From NCBI RefSeq assembly GCF_000520975.1, contig NZ_JACB01000061.1, positions 1-60,847 on the forward strand: a stretch of DNA of 60,847 nucleotides, given 5' to 3'. The notes beneath the pieces were generated by a model, which was not told where the DNA came from, searched no databases, and saw only the letters and a list, made by a program, of their open reading frames with translations. A program made the translations under genes and the position numbers. Origin of the DNA: Aquimarina megaterium XH134. Lineage in GTDB: Bacteria > Bacteroidota > Bacteroidia > Flavobacteriales > Flavobacteriaceae. Each line of letters begins with the position of its first letter. Within the stretch, counting starts at the first letter, position 1. This document shows positions 19,901 to 28,424 of this stretch, in pieces.

Positions 19901-20401
19901 TCCTCTATCTGTTCCTTTTATTAGTACACTTGCTCCTGGTAATGGAACACCATCTCCTGTAATAACTTTACCCGTTAATATTGCTTGTAATGGATCTTTT
20001 GATTCTGAAAACGTTTTCGTTTCTAACTCTTTTTTTTGTCTAGATATAACTATTTGCCGATCAATTATTTTATAGGTGAGGTCTGTTTTTTTAAATACCT
20101 TATTTAGTATCTCTTTTACAGTAGATTGTTTAAGACGTAGTGTGATTTTTGTATTGGTTTTTACAATATCATCCTTATAAAAAAATATAAACTCGCTTTG
20201 AGAATGAATTTGATCAAACAGCTCTTCAAGAGTACCGTTTTTTAAATTAATGTCCAGCTTAGTTTGCGAATAAGAGTTATGTGCATATACACTTGTTAAG
20301 CCAAAACACAGAAATAAAATAAAAACTCTCATAAGGGTTAATAAAAAATTGAATTTCTTCTTTTCAGACAAAAAAGAAATGCCGTTAACTTTTTTATTCA
20401 T
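16949..20401 (-). CDS. SusC/RagA-type TonB-dependent transporter with STN signalling domain
   Basis: The 1150-residue outer-membrane transporter has a signal peptide (about 22-46) and an STN domain (about 48-120). A carboxypeptidase-regulatory-like beta domain follows (about 140-225), with the motif DFDGNYTLE. A TonB-box-like ELSEVIVTGY lies near 215-225, then the plug (ALQGQASGV, IRGYGTING, ILKDAAAASIYG), then the beta barrel. The STN domain is the feature that contacts a FecR-type anti-sigma factor. A fecR and an ECF sigma gene lie directly upstream, so the transporter probably senses substrate and turns on its own operon. Partner is the adjacent SusD. Confidence 0.96.
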   Translation of the reverse strand: MNKKVNGISFLSEKKKFNFLLTLMRVFILFLCFGLTSVYAHNSYSQTKLDINLKNGTLEELFDQIHSQSEFIFFYKDDIVKTNTKITLRLKQSTVKEILNKVFKKTDLTYKIIDRQIVISRQKKELETKTFSESKDPLQAILTGKVITGDGVPLPGASVLIKGTDRGTQTDFDGNYTLEISNGESLVFSYVGFITKEVVFSGQSAINITLIEDASELSEVIVTGYTKQSTRNITGSVTIVQSESIAATTPSSIEQALQGQASGVTVGVEGGPGGNAAVRIRGYGTINGNDPLYVIDGVQTGQGLNDLNPDDIASIQILKDAAAASIYGIGAANGVIIITTKNGNRNNKVSFTYNGVTGVDFIPRSVFPEMATPQQLADAYWQATINDGNPNPSHPQYGSGASPVLPDYILPQGVSGNVDESAYSFPDNRITRANKGGTDWFDEFFNSALVQQHNIGVNGGGENSKFYVGLGLLDQKGVGSETYFDRYNLRVNSEFNITDRFRIGETLNTSFSEKVGITDPLNENDNQNNESQLAALYRMHPLIPVRDVGGNFAGTAGIPGVGNGYNAVAVADRNKNNTTETLRALGAIYAEFDITSDLMIKTTYTADIGSSKFSFFQPVDYENASARSVNQLRETSTDVINTNWYNILQFTKNISDVHDIDVFVGTEFKKNRFESFYAQISDFLFTTPDATFLSAGTGTAIVGSSQTKTSSFSVFGKADYAYNDKYLLSATLRRDQSSKFEGGNQVGTFPAVSVGWRISGENFLSESSIVNNLLLKVSWGELGNDNIPAFRGVTAYGPNLNYNNYNGQTGYFLTNIGDPNLSWETTTTTNIGIDADFFDNKLGVNLDVYESVTKDMLLATPVDPTIYGNTINSIYRNLGQMTNTGFDLGITYSSKSEHAFNYSIGVNVSHYKNKVDFLDRENPAPIANPVLGSHSGFETTNTAEGHPISSFVGLTWEGIDQNTGRAILTGDPRDIIGDPHPDFTYGINFNADYKNFDFTMLFQGSQGNDIYNLTKFWTDFSNFEGGKSIDYVTNSWSPSNPNGVLPALTLSANEATGSSYYIEDGSYLRLKNVSLGYSLDDKITSKLKVDKIRIFIQGKNLLTFTDYSGLDPEINLSNYTNQQQANLEIGVDRGAYPVSRSLNLGLNVTF

Positions 20402-20424
20402 AATTTTGTTTTTTATGCATTAAG

Positions 20425-20442
20425 TATTGCGATATCGCAATA
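20425..20442. promoter_or_regulatory. Perfect 18-bp palindrome upstream of susC
   Basis: TATTGCGATATCGCAATA reads the same on both strands. It lies 24-41 nt before the susC start codon, in the fecR-susC gap. The position fits an operator or a cruciform or hairpin in the susC leader. There is no housekeeping TAnnTTTG box on the coding strand in this gap, in line with control by the ECF factor. Confidence 0.5.
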
Positions 20443-20453
20443 TTTTGATTTAG

Positions 20454-20481
20454 GTCAGGAAATGTTGCCGCATTTTCTGAC
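20454..20481 (-). other. 11-bp stem-loop between fecR and susC
   Basis: GTCAGGAAATG (20454-20464) pairs with CATTTTCTGAC (20471-20481) with one G-T pair and a 6-nt loop. A T6 tract follows on the plus strand, which appears on the operon strand as A6 in front of the stem. As a terminator it would work on the plus strand, where no gene needs it. On the operon strand it may instead act as an mRNA processing or stabilising structure before susC. Confidence 0.5.
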
Positions 20482-20536
20482 TTTTTTGTAATAAATTACG
20501 GTTGTTTTGTTATTTCATATCATATAGTTGGTGATT

Positions 20537-21544
20537 TTAGTTAATTACAAATTTTCCATTTTCTATTTTGTATTTCAAATCTGTTGACTGTTTAAGAACT
20601 TCCATTACCTTTTCTACACTATCTTTTAAATCCAAATGCCCAGAGAAAGTTTGTTTTTTAAGTTCTTCGCTCTCGATTGAAATCGCAACATTATAGTATC
20701 GAGAAAGTTTTTTAACTATCATATCCATTCTTTGTTTTTTGAATATAAACTTACCATCTCTCCATGACATATATTTGGTGACATCAACTCTACTACTTCG
20801 TATCTTCTTTGTTTTGTTATTATATATAGCAAGTGTTCCCGGAGTTATTTTTATACTCGATTTTCCGAAAATAGAATTCCCTTGATATTTTATCTCTACA
20901 CTGCCTCTTTCTAAAGCTGTACTAGTATAAAAATCATCACCATAACTACTTACATTAAATACAGTACCCAAAACTTTAATATCATAATCCTCTGTCACTA
21001 CATAAAAAGGTTGTTTTTTATTATGCTTTACGTCAAAAATAGCTTCACCCGTAAGATGAACCTCTCTTTTATCCCCATTAAATACAACAGGATATGTAAG
21101 TTTAGAACCCGAATTGAGCCAAACTTTTGTGCCCTCAGAAAGTGTAATTTTAGTTCTCTTTCCGTAAGGAACAATAATTGTGTTAAAAGTATTCTCTGAT
21201 GATTGTTCAACTTTTTTAGAGTTATTAATATCAACTTCTCCTCCAGAATTAGAATAAGTAATACTTGATGCCTTTTCAGTAATTTTCACTTCATCTTTGT
21301 CATTCAAAACTAGTTTCACATCTCCATCTTTATCAATACTGATATCTGTAGCATCAACATAGTTTTTAATTGCTGAAGAGTTTTGATAGTTATTTGTATA
21401 CCTGACAGAAAAGAATACAATCGTGACTGCAGCCGCAGCAGTTATGTAATACCCTATTCGTCGTTTTTTTCTTTTATTACGATAATCAGTAATAGAAGTA
21501 TTTATTTTATTTTTTAAAAGCCTTTTTTCTTCTTCATTTAACAT
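20537..21544 (-). CDS. FecR-family anti-sigma factor
   Basis: The 335-residue protein has a cytoplasmic N-terminal segment, one membrane helix (about 27-45, YYITAAAAVTIVFFSV), a periplasmic FecR domain (about 120-220, VPYGKRTKITLSEGTKVWLNSGS) and a C-terminal DUF4974-like domain (about 255-335). It binds the ECF sigma factor on the inner face and the STN domain of the SusC transporter in the periplasm. It follows the sigma gene by 182 nt and precedes susC by 135 nt, which is the classic order. It appears full length. Confidence 0.95.
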   Translation of the reverse strand: MLNEEEKRLLKNKINTSITDYRNKRKKRRIGYYITAAAAVTIVFFSVRYTNNYQNSSAIKNYVDATDISIDKDGDVKLVLNDKDEVKITEKASSITYSNSGGEVDINNSKKVEQSSENTFNTIIVPYGKRTKITLSEGTKVWLNSGSKLTYPVVFNGDKREVHLTGEAIFDVKHNKKQPFYVVTEDYDIKVLGTVFNVSSYGDDFYTSTALERGSVEIKYQGNSIFGKSSIKITPGTLAIYNNKTKKIRSSRVDVTKYMSWRDGKFIFKKQRMDMIVKKLSRYYNVAISIESEELKKQTFSGHLDLKDSVEKVMEVLKQSTDLKYKIENGKFVIN

Positions 21545-21726
21545 TTTGGGAAGGTTTTAATATCAATTATACTATTTTATGTTCTTTATTTAACACATTA
21601 TTATATTATAGTATTCGGCAAAATTTAGAGATGAAATAACAAATTCAGCACCTCACCATACTATTAAAGGATAAAAATCAAAAAACATAGACAAAAAAAT
21701 TATTGTTTTTTTAATTTTTATTTAAC

Positions 21727-22275
21727 TTATATTTTATTTCGCAATTTTTTTACTGCCCTGTAGATAAGTGTACGTACTGATTCTATAGAAATACCCATGA
21801 TCGCTGCAATTTCTTCATAAGACTTTTTTTCTTCAAACTTTAAGGACAATCCTTTTCGCTGTCTACTAGAAAGAGATGTTAAAGCAACAGAAAGTTTAGC
21901 CTCAATTTCTGAAGAATTTTCTGATTGAATAATCGTTTCTTCTATGGATTTGTATTCTGATTTAATTTCATTTTTTTTCTCTTCTGTTGAAAATAGAGTA
22001 AGTTTTGATTTAAATTTTCTATTGATCTTTCTTTTCAAAGATTTAAAAAGATAATATTTTACATTATCTACATCAGAAAGTTTTTTACGATATTTATAAA
22101 TATCCAAAAATAGATCATGAATACAGTCTTTAACATAGTCTGTATCGTTCGTATATTGAATACCAAATTCATAAAGTGCATCTATATATTTATCATATAG
22201 TTGATTAAAAGCATCTAAATCCCCTAATTTAACTTTTGTCCACAATGTAGTATCTTTAGTTTTAACGGATTGCAT
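21727..22275 (-). CDS. ECF RNA polymerase sigma factor
   Basis: The 182-residue protein has the region 2 signature (about 20-85, FNQLYDKYIDALYEFG and CIHDLFLDIYKYR) and the region 4 helix-turn-helix (about 125-182, LSSRQRKGLSLKFEEK, YEEIAAIMGISIESVRTLIYRA). It belongs to the Bacteroidota ECF group that works with FecR-type regulators. It should direct RNA polymerase to the susC promoter region when the transporter is loaded. A candidate housekeeping promoter sits at the end of the preceding GH3 gene. An unusually long Lys/Glu-rich linker joins regions 2 and 4. Confidence 0.95.
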   Translation of the reverse strand: MQSVKTKDTTLWTKVKLGDLDAFNQLYDKYIDALYEFGIQYTNDTDYVKDCIHDLFLDIYKYRKKLSDVDNVKYYLFKSLKRKINRKFKSKLTLFSTEEKKNEIKSEYKSIEETIIQSENSSEIEAKLSVALTSLSSRQRKGLSLKFEEKKSYEEIAAIMGISIESVRTLIYRAVKKLRNKI

Positions 22276-22376
22276 TTAAAATAGTTTTAAGCATTTATGA
22301 ATTCCCAAAAGAATAGGGTATATTTTTAACGTTTTGACAATTGACCTAACATTAAATTAATAAAAATAAATATAAT

Positions 22377-22408
22377 CAAAAATACCTATAACTCTTTTTC
22401 AAGTACAA
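22377..22408 (-). promoter_or_regulatory. Candidate housekeeping promoter of the ECF sigma gene
   Basis: On the minus strand, TTG (22408-22406) is followed by 21 nt and TATTTTTG (22384-22377), an exact TAnnTTTG box. It overlaps the end of the GH3 gene and would start transcription about 100 nt before the sigma ATG. This would let sigma and anti-sigma be made without GH3 induction. Confidence 0.45.
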
Positions 22409-24662
22409 TTTTTTTAGAAAGTGATCCGATCATTATTTCGAATTCTCCGCTTTCTGTAACCCATTGATTATTGTCATTTACAAATTTTAAATCGTCAACC
22501 CCAATTGTAAATGAAACTGTTTTGATTTCTCCTGGTTGAAGTTCTATTTTTTTAAATCTTTTTAGTTTTTTTACTTCTGGTGTAATACTAGCAAACATAT
22601 CTCTAAGATAGAGCTGCACCACTTCTTTTCCGGTTCTTACTCCGGTATTTTGAACATCTACAGTTATTTGAATAACATCTTCTTTATTAATAAATATCTT
22701 ATCTAGTTTCAAATTTTTATAGCTAAAAGTTGTGTATGATAACCCATAACCAAACTCATATTGTGGATTATAACTCTTTTGATAATTTGCATCATCATTT
22801 TGCTCTTCATCCCCTAAACTTTCAGTATACTTTCTATTATATTTTTGTAGAGAATTTGTATATCTGGGATAATTGTAAGGCAATTTTCCACTTGGGTTTA
22901 TATCGCCGTAAACAATATCTATCAAAGCACGTGCTCCTTCATTTCCCGGAAGATAACATTGTAAAACGGCATCCATATCATTTTCAAACTGATTTATGAT
23001 TCTTGGTCTTCCTTCATTTAGGATTAGTATAACCGGCTTATTTAGTTTAGCTAATTCCTGAGCCAATTTGATCTGAGGTTCTGTGATTATCAAATCATTA
23101 ATATCTCCCGGAGTTTCTGTATAATTATGCTCCCCCAGACATAAAACAATGTAATCTACATTACTGGCAAGTGAAACAGATTTGGCGATATCGACTTCTT
23201 CAAAAATAGATACACCAGGCGTATATATTACATTTTGCTCTCCTATTTTATTTTTAAATGCTTCTAAAATAGTAAGCTTATCATTTGCATATTCATCACT
23301 TTTTTCTCCTTGCCAAGTATATGACCATCCGCCATTAAGGTACTTCATGCTATTGGCAGTAGGGCCAGTTATCAACACTTTACTCTCTTTAGAGATAGGA
23401 AGTATTTTATCTGTATTTTTTAGTAAAGTAATAGACTCAGATGCTGCGATATACGACATTGCTATCGAAGAAGGGGAACCAAAATTAGGATAATCCTCGG
23501 GGTCAGTAACTGGTGTTCTAAATAAGTCTAGTTCAAACTTCACTCTCAGGATTCTACGTACAGCATCGTCAATTCTAGACATAGGTATCTCACCATCACT
23601 TACTAAAGAGAATAGCTCTTCAAAAAATGAATAATCCTCGGGAACCATACTCATATCTATACCTGCCATTACAGATTTTTTAACTGCTTCACGCATTGTA
23701 GAAGCGACCTTATGGCGCGTATGCAAGTAAATTATATCTTTCCAATCGGTTACAACAAAACCTTTAAATCCTAATTCACCCTTTAAAATATCAGTTATCA
23801 TTTTTTTACTGGCATGAACCGGAGTACCATTAATTTCTCCAGAACTCACCATTACACTCTTGGCACCAGCACTTATACTTTTCTCATATATAGGTAAATC
23901 ATATTGCCTTAAAACTCGCTCTGGTATAATGCTTGGAGTTCTATCTTTTCCTGTAGTTGGACTACCATATCCTATATAATGCTTAATACAAGTTGCTACT
24001 TTATCAGAATTACCAATGTCATTCCCCTGAAACCCCTTCACCATAGCAACCGCCATTTGGGAGGATAGATAGGTATCTTCTCCAAAAGATTCCCAAAGTC
24101 TTGACCAGGCTGGATTTCGGGGTAGATCAAGATCGGGAGAAAAGACCCAGGGTATTGAAGATGCTCTGGTCTCATAAGCAGAAATAGCAGTGCATTTCTC
24201 TACTAGTTCAGCATCCCATGTTGCAGCTAGGCCTATTTGTTGAGGAAATAAAACTGCTCCATTAGTATAACTTGCACCATGAATAGCATCTATTCCATAA
24301 ATTATCGGAATTTTTTTATCGGTTTGATTAGTTTCTGCTAGAATTTCGTTCAAAATTGCATTCCATCTCTTTGGTGTTGGAGCTCCTGGATTAGGAGTAT
24401 TAAGTATTGAACCTATCTTATATTTATGAATAGCTTTTTTTAGTTTATTTTTATCAAGTATTCCTGGATTCCCTTCTTTTTCAAGAGCAGTGATTGTAAT
24501 TTGAGTCATTTGACCAATTTTTTCTTCCAAAGTCATACCAGATAATAGTGCAGACACTTTGGCCTCAATTGGATCAGAAGGAATATCTTCTTGTTTTTTA
24601 AATGAACAAGATGATAACAGAACTACACTTAATAGCATAGTAAAAATTGTACTAATTCTCAT
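22386..24662 (-). CDS. Glycoside hydrolase family 3 lipoprotein (beta-glucosidase type)
   Basis: The 758-residue protein has an SPII signal with Cys19 (LLSSC). The GH3 N-terminal barrel (about 35-385) includes KHYIGYG and the nucleophile motif GFVVTDW, with Asp306 as catalytic base by family alignment. A GH3 C-terminal sandwich follows (about 405-620, with CLGEHNYTETPGD), then an FN3-like domain (about 665-750). Family activity is exo-release of glucose or xylose from beta-linked oligosaccharides. Export as a lipoprotein places it in the periplasm or on the surface. It is the first gene of the glycan locus, 110 nt before the sigma gene. Confidence 0.95.
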   Translation of the reverse strand: MRISTIFTMLLSVVLLSSCSFKKQEDIPSDPIEAKVSALLSGMTLEEKIGQMTQITITALEKEGNPGILDKNKLKKAIHKYKIGSILNTPNPGAPTPKRWNAILNEILAETNQTDKKIPIIYGIDAIHGASYTNGAVLFPQQIGLAATWDAELVEKCTAISAYETRASSIPWVFSPDLDLPRNPAWSRLWESFGEDTYLSSQMAVAMVKGFQGNDIGNSDKVATCIKHYIGYGSPTTGKDRTPSIIPERVLRQYDLPIYEKSISAGAKSVMVSSGEINGTPVHASKKMITDILKGELGFKGFVVTDWKDIIYLHTRHKVASTMREAVKKSVMAGIDMSMVPEDYSFFEELFSLVSDGEIPMSRIDDAVRRILRVKFELDLFRTPVTDPEDYPNFGSPSSIAMSYIAASESITLLKNTDKILPISKESKVLITGPTANSMKYLNGGWSYTWQGEKSDEYANDKLTILEAFKNKIGEQNVIYTPGVSIFEEVDIAKSVSLASNVDYIVLCLGEHNYTETPGDINDLIITEPQIKLAQELAKLNKPVILILNEGRPRIINQFENDMDAVLQCYLPGNEGARALIDIVYGDINPSGKLPYNYPRYTNSLQKYNRKYTESLGDEEQNDDANYQKSYNPQYEFGYGLSYTTFSYKNLKLDKIFINKEDVIQITVDVQNTGVRTGKEVVQLYLRDMFASITPEVKKLKRFKKIELQPGEIKTVSFTIGVDDLKFVNDNNQWVTESGEFEIMIGSLSKKIVLEKEL

Positions 24663-24937
24663 ATTGGTGATATATAATTAATTCTTAAACATTCTTTATA
24701 AAGAGTGCCTATTTCAAAAAACATAGACACTATATTTATTAACTTTTCATTTAAATGCCTAAAAACTTAATTTTATTCATATCAAAACCATCGTAAATTA
24801 TAAGACCACGTTGCGTATGATTTTGCCCAAAAACCTGGTGCAGTTTATAAAATAATTACGTATAAATACCTATATAATTTACTTCAAAAATTCTCTACCT
24901 TTAAATTACACAAAAACGAACCAACTTTACTACTGCT
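24663..24937. other. Divergent promoter region between the GH3 gene and the membrane protein
   Basis: AT-rich, 275 nt, no gene seen. For the plus strand, TACCTTTA at 24897-24904 is close to the TAnnTTTG box, without a matching -33. For the minus strand I find no exact CAAAnnTA (-7 complement), so the GH3 promoter is not recognised by eye. Confidence 0.4.
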
Positions 24938-25876
24938 ATGGATATTAACCAAACACTATCCAATCTTATTAAAAATGATAAAATCTGGGTTATTATCATC
25001 TCTTTGATTATTATTGTTCTGGGATTTAGTAACATATTAGTAGCACCAGCTATTAATTTTTTATCTAATATAAATGGAGATATGATGCTGGGTCTTGGCG
25101 TTGCCATGGAGTTAAAAAGTATCACTGCAGGTATTGACAATTCTGGTATCCTTTTAGTTGGTGGGCTGGCCACAGAGCTTTCTGATATTTTTACACGAGC
25201 CATCAATTACTTAACCTTTGCAAATATTGTAATCGCGGTTCAAACCATATTAGTGAATATGGGTAAATCGTTACTGTTTAAAGTACTTCCTTTAATTTTT
25301 CTTATTGGTATATTCTTCGAAAAATATAAAAAAACAGCTTTAAAACTGCTTATTATAGCATTGCTTATAAACCCGGGACTTTCTTTATATGTTAATGGAA
25401 TACACTATGTATCTGACACAATGGAATTAAGTCTTGGTTCTTCGTTACATAAACATCTTTCATCTATTAAAAACAAATATGAAGCAAAGAAAAAGCACAT
25501 CAAATCAAAACAAGAAGCTCGAAAAAACAGGCAATTAGAGAAAGCCAAAGAAAAAGGTCGTAAAGGTATAGGCATTTTTAAAAAAGTTGAAGATGCAGTT
25601 GTTGACAAAGTCGAAGATGTTAGTATTGACGCAGAAGAAGGGTTTTCTGAAGCTTTTCAAATCTTAAAAGAAGGTAAAAAAGAATTGATGAAACTTATCA
25701 TAAACATGATTAGTAACCTCATTGTTCTTTTTCTTATTCTGCCACTATTATATTTTTATCTCATGAGTTTCTTACTTAAGAAGTTCTTTCATTTTTCTGG
25801 ATTAAGTAAAATTGAAGAAGCTCAAGACGAAAATTTAAAAAAACTTGGCAAAGATCTAACTCATGATCCACATTAA
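24938..25876 (+). CDS. Integral membrane protein of unknown function
   Basis: The 312-residue protein has hydrophobic segments at about 15-38, 92-112, 113-128, 130-150 and 252-285. A long, highly charged Lys/Glu-rich loop lies between them (about 170-245), with KKHIKSKQEARKNRQLEKAK, likely a coiled coil in the cytoplasm. There is no signal peptide and no domain I recognise. It is followed after 49 nt by the GH25 lysozyme gene, so they may share a transcript. A link to cell-wall turnover would be a guess from neighbours only. Confidence 0.8.
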   Translation: MDINQTLSNLIKNDKIWVIIISLIIIVLGFSNILVAPAINFLSNINGDMMLGLGVAMELKSITAGIDNSGILLVGGLATELSDIFTRAINYLTFANIVIAVQTILVNMGKSLLFKVLPLIFLIGIFFEKYKKTALKLLIIALLINPGLSLYVNGIHYVSDTMELSLGSSLHKHLSSIKNKYEAKKKHIKSKQEARKNRQLEKAKEKGRKGIGIFKKVEDAVVDKVEDVSIDAEEGFSEAFQILKEGKKELMKLIINMISNLIVLFLILPLLYFYLMSFLLKKFFHFSGLSKIEEAQDENLKKLGKDLTHDPH

Positions 25877-25925
25877 CCTAAAAATTAAACAATTAAATAT
25901 TCTTAAGACTTAACCAATAGAATTC

Positions 25926-26657
25926 ATGAAAAAAATTACCACTCAACTTTTTGTACTATCGTTAGTACTGTTTTCTTGCGCAACAGACAAAAACAATTTG
26001 TGTAGTTCAGAAAATCAAAGACTCGAAACAGACCCTTCTATCTTAGGGATGGATGTCTCTCATTTTCAAGGAGATATTAAATGGGATGATATTAAGAAAG
26101 ACGGTGTTAATTTTGTGTATATCAAAGCTTCAGAAGGTGATGATTTTAAAGATCCAATGTTTAAAACAAACAGAGCAGCTGCAAAAAGTAAGTGCATCTA
26201 CCGGGGTGCATATCATTTTTATGAAACTGGTTACGATCCTACAAAGCAAGCTCAAAATTTTATAGCTGCAGTAGGTACATTAGAACCGGGAGATTTACCT
26301 CCTGTTTTAGATCTAGAAGAATTAGGGATTCAAGCCCACGTAACCAAAAAAGAATATCAAAAAAACACCTTACTCTGGTTACAAACAGTAGAAAAAGAAT
26401 GGGGAGTAACCCCAATTATCTATTCTAATTTTTATTTTGGTGTTAAATACCTTGACCATCCCGATTTTGCCAAATATAAATTGTGGATTGCAGAGTATAC
26501 CAAAAAAACTCCAAAAGTTCCCAACACCTGGAAAAGTGAAGGCTGGATTATCTGGCAACGTACAGATCTTAAAAACTTAAAAGGAATCAGAGGCGATGTC
26601 GATTATGATCTATTTCATGGAAATGCTGAAGCATTCAGAAAATTGTTAAAAAAATAG
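25926..26657 (+). CDS. GH25 family lysozyme lipoprotein
   Basis: The 243-residue protein has an SPII signal (LFSC, Cys18) and one GH25 muramidase domain (about 38-240). Visible family motifs are GMDVSHFQG with Asp43, YIKASEG, GAYHFY and VLDLEE, where Asp129 and Glu131 match the catalytic DxE pair. GH25 enzymes cut the MurNAc-GlcNAc bond of peptidoglycan. As a lipoprotein it would act in the periplasm on its own wall, or on the surface against other cells. The next gene is a beta-lactamase-like hydrolase. Confidence 0.94.
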   Translation: MKKITTQLFVLSLVLFSCATDKNNLCSSENQRLETDPSILGMDVSHFQGDIKWDDIKKDGVNFVYIKASEGDDFKDPMFKTNRAAAKSKCIYRGAYHFYETGYDPTKQAQNFIAAVGTLEPGDLPPVLDLEELGIQAHVTKKEYQKNTLLWLQTVEKEWGVTPIIYSNFYFGVKYLDHPDFAKYKLWIAEYTKKTPKVPNTWKSEGWIIWQRTDLKNLKGIRGDVDYDLFHGNAEAFRKLLKK

Positions 26658-26804
26658 CATCCCATATACCTAACTATAATTATTAGTTAGACAAAATCGA
26701 TTGTATAGTTGATCCTCTTTTGAAGGAGATATAGCATTCTTATCATCTTAAATAAATTATATTTACCTTTCGAAACACACAAAACACTATCTAAAATTAA
26801 TATC

Positions 26805-28343
26805 ATGAAAAAACTATTGCTGTTATTTACAGTATTACTGATTTCTACAACGAATATATTAAGTCAAACAGGCACTACAGTTGATCTTAAAAAGTTAGAT
26901 GAATACTATGCAAAAATGGCAAAAGACTGGGATATACCTAGTGTTTCTATTGGAATTGTTAAAGATGGAAAACTGATTTTCAGTGGTAATTACGGAGTAA
27001 AAGAAAAAGGAAAAGACGAAAAACCAGATGAAAATACGCTGTATGCCATTGCATCTAACTCTAAAGCGTTTACGGCTACTATTATTGGAATGCTGGTTCA
27101 GGAAGGAAAGCTTAATTGGGATGATAAAGTAAAAAAACATCTACCATATTTTGCGCTTTACGATCCATGGGTAAGTAATCAAGTTACTATTAGAGATATA
27201 TTAAGTCATCGTGTTGGACTTGGCACATTCAGTGGTGATGTGATCTGGTATAAAGCAAACTTAACATCAGAAGAAATTATAAAAAGAATTAAACATCTTC
27301 CTAAAACTCATGATTTCAGATCTGGATTTGGGTACTCTAATGTAATGTACATTACTGCAGGAGAAATTATAAAAAAAGTAACGGGGAAAAGTTGGGGAGA
27401 AAATGTAAAAGAACGAATTCTAGATCCTCTGGGAATGGATAGAACCATAACATCATATAAAAAACTGGATACAAAAAAGAATTATGCCACCCCGCATGGT
27501 CGTGAAAATGATAAAAATATCCCTATCGACTGGGTAGATTGGGAAGAAATAGGAGCTATGGGTGGGCTTATTTCTAGTGTTAAAGATGTTTCTAAATGGA
27601 TGATCTTTAATCTAAACCATGGTCGTATCGATAAAGATACATTACTTACCAAAAACACCAGAAATATGATCTGGACACCTCATAACAATTATAGAGTAGA
27701 TCACACTTCAAAAAATGATTTCAATAAACATTTTAGTGGCTATGGATTAGGATGGGGATTAAGTGATTATCAAGGAAGACTTAGCGTTGCTCATACAGGA
27801 GGGTTTGATGGGATGATTACGGCAGTTACTTTAATTCCAGATGAAAATCTAGGGGTTGTAGTACTTACCAATGGTATGAAAAGTCCAATTAGAGTTGCAA
27901 CTTATTATGCTTTAGATCAATTTCTAGGTACAGCATCTATCGATTGGTCTGCCAAACTATTGAAAAAGGCAAATAATAATGGCAAAAAAGATACTCGAAT
28001 CTCTAAAAGAAAAGAAAAAAGAGAGCTAAACACCAAACCTTCTGTCGCACCAACTAAAATAGCAGGAGATTATATGTCTGATATCTACGGAAAAATTAAA
28101 ATCTCGTTAGAAAAAGACCTGTTACGCATGAAATTTGAACATACTCCAGATTTATCTGCTACACTACGACACTGGCATCATGACGTTTGGGAAATTGTTT
28201 GGGATAAGAAACATGCCTGGTTTAGTTTTGGAACCGTAAAATTTAATACCGATAATAACTTAAATGTTAAAAGTATGGATTTTGATGTTCCTAATGATGA
28301 TATCTTCTTTGAAGAACTAAAACCATATAGAGTTTCTAAATAA
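26805..28343 (+). CDS. Secreted beta-lactamase-like serine hydrolase (class C/DD-peptidase fold)
   Basis: The 512-residue protein has a signal peptide (about 1-21). The beta-lactamase/transpeptidase domain (about 25-385) shows the SxxK motif S84-N-S-K87, a YSN motif near 177 and the third box HTGG near 330. A C-terminal DUF3471-like beta domain (about 415-505) follows. Family members include esterases, D-aminopeptidases and beta-lactamase relatives, and sequence does not separate these. It converges with the E1 gene and shares a two-way terminator with it. Position after a GH25 lysozyme hints at, but does not prove, a cell-wall role. Confidence 0.92.
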   Translation: MKKLLLLFTVLLISTTNILSQTGTTVDLKKLDEYYAKMAKDWDIPSVSIGIVKDGKLIFSGNYGVKEKGKDEKPDENTLYAIASNSKAFTATIIGMLVQEGKLNWDDKVKKHLPYFALYDPWVSNQVTIRDILSHRVGLGTFSGDVIWYKANLTSEEIIKRIKHLPKTHDFRSGFGYSNVMYITAGEIIKKVTGKSWGENVKERILDPLGMDRTITSYKKLDTKKNYATPHGRENDKNIPIDWVDWEEIGAMGGLISSVKDVSKWMIFNLNHGRIDKDTLLTKNTRNMIWTPHNNYRVDHTSKNDFNKHFSGYGLGWGLSDYQGRLSVAHTGGFDGMITAVTLIPDENLGVVVLTNGMKSPIRVATYYALDQFLGTASIDWSAKLLKKANNNGKKDTRISKRKEKRELNTKPSVAPTKIAGDYMSDIYGKIKISLEKDLLRMKFEHTPDLSATLRHWHHDVWEIVWDKKHAWFSFGTVKFNTDNNLNVKSMDFDVPNDDIFFEELKPYRVSK

Positions 28344-28355
28344 TAGAAATAAAAA

Positions 28356-28403
28356 AAAAATGAAAAACCTGGATTCTAAATTAAATTCAGGTTTTTCATT
28401 TTT
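28356..28403. terminator. Bidirectional terminator between serine hydrolase and E1 genes
   Basis: AAAAATGAAAAACCTG (28356-28371) pairs perfectly with CAGGTTTTTCATTTTT (28388-28403). The ends are A-rich on the left and T-rich on the right, so the stem can stop both the plus-strand hydrolase and the long minus-strand paa/2-oxoacid dehydrogenase transcript. Confidence 0.9.
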
Positions 28404-28424
28404 AACCTAACCTATTTGAACAAA

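Noticed and set aside
20482..20487. Plus-strand terminator reading of the fecR-susC stem-loop
   Set aside because: The T tract is on the plus strand, where no transcript is known to end. The operon runs on the minus strand.
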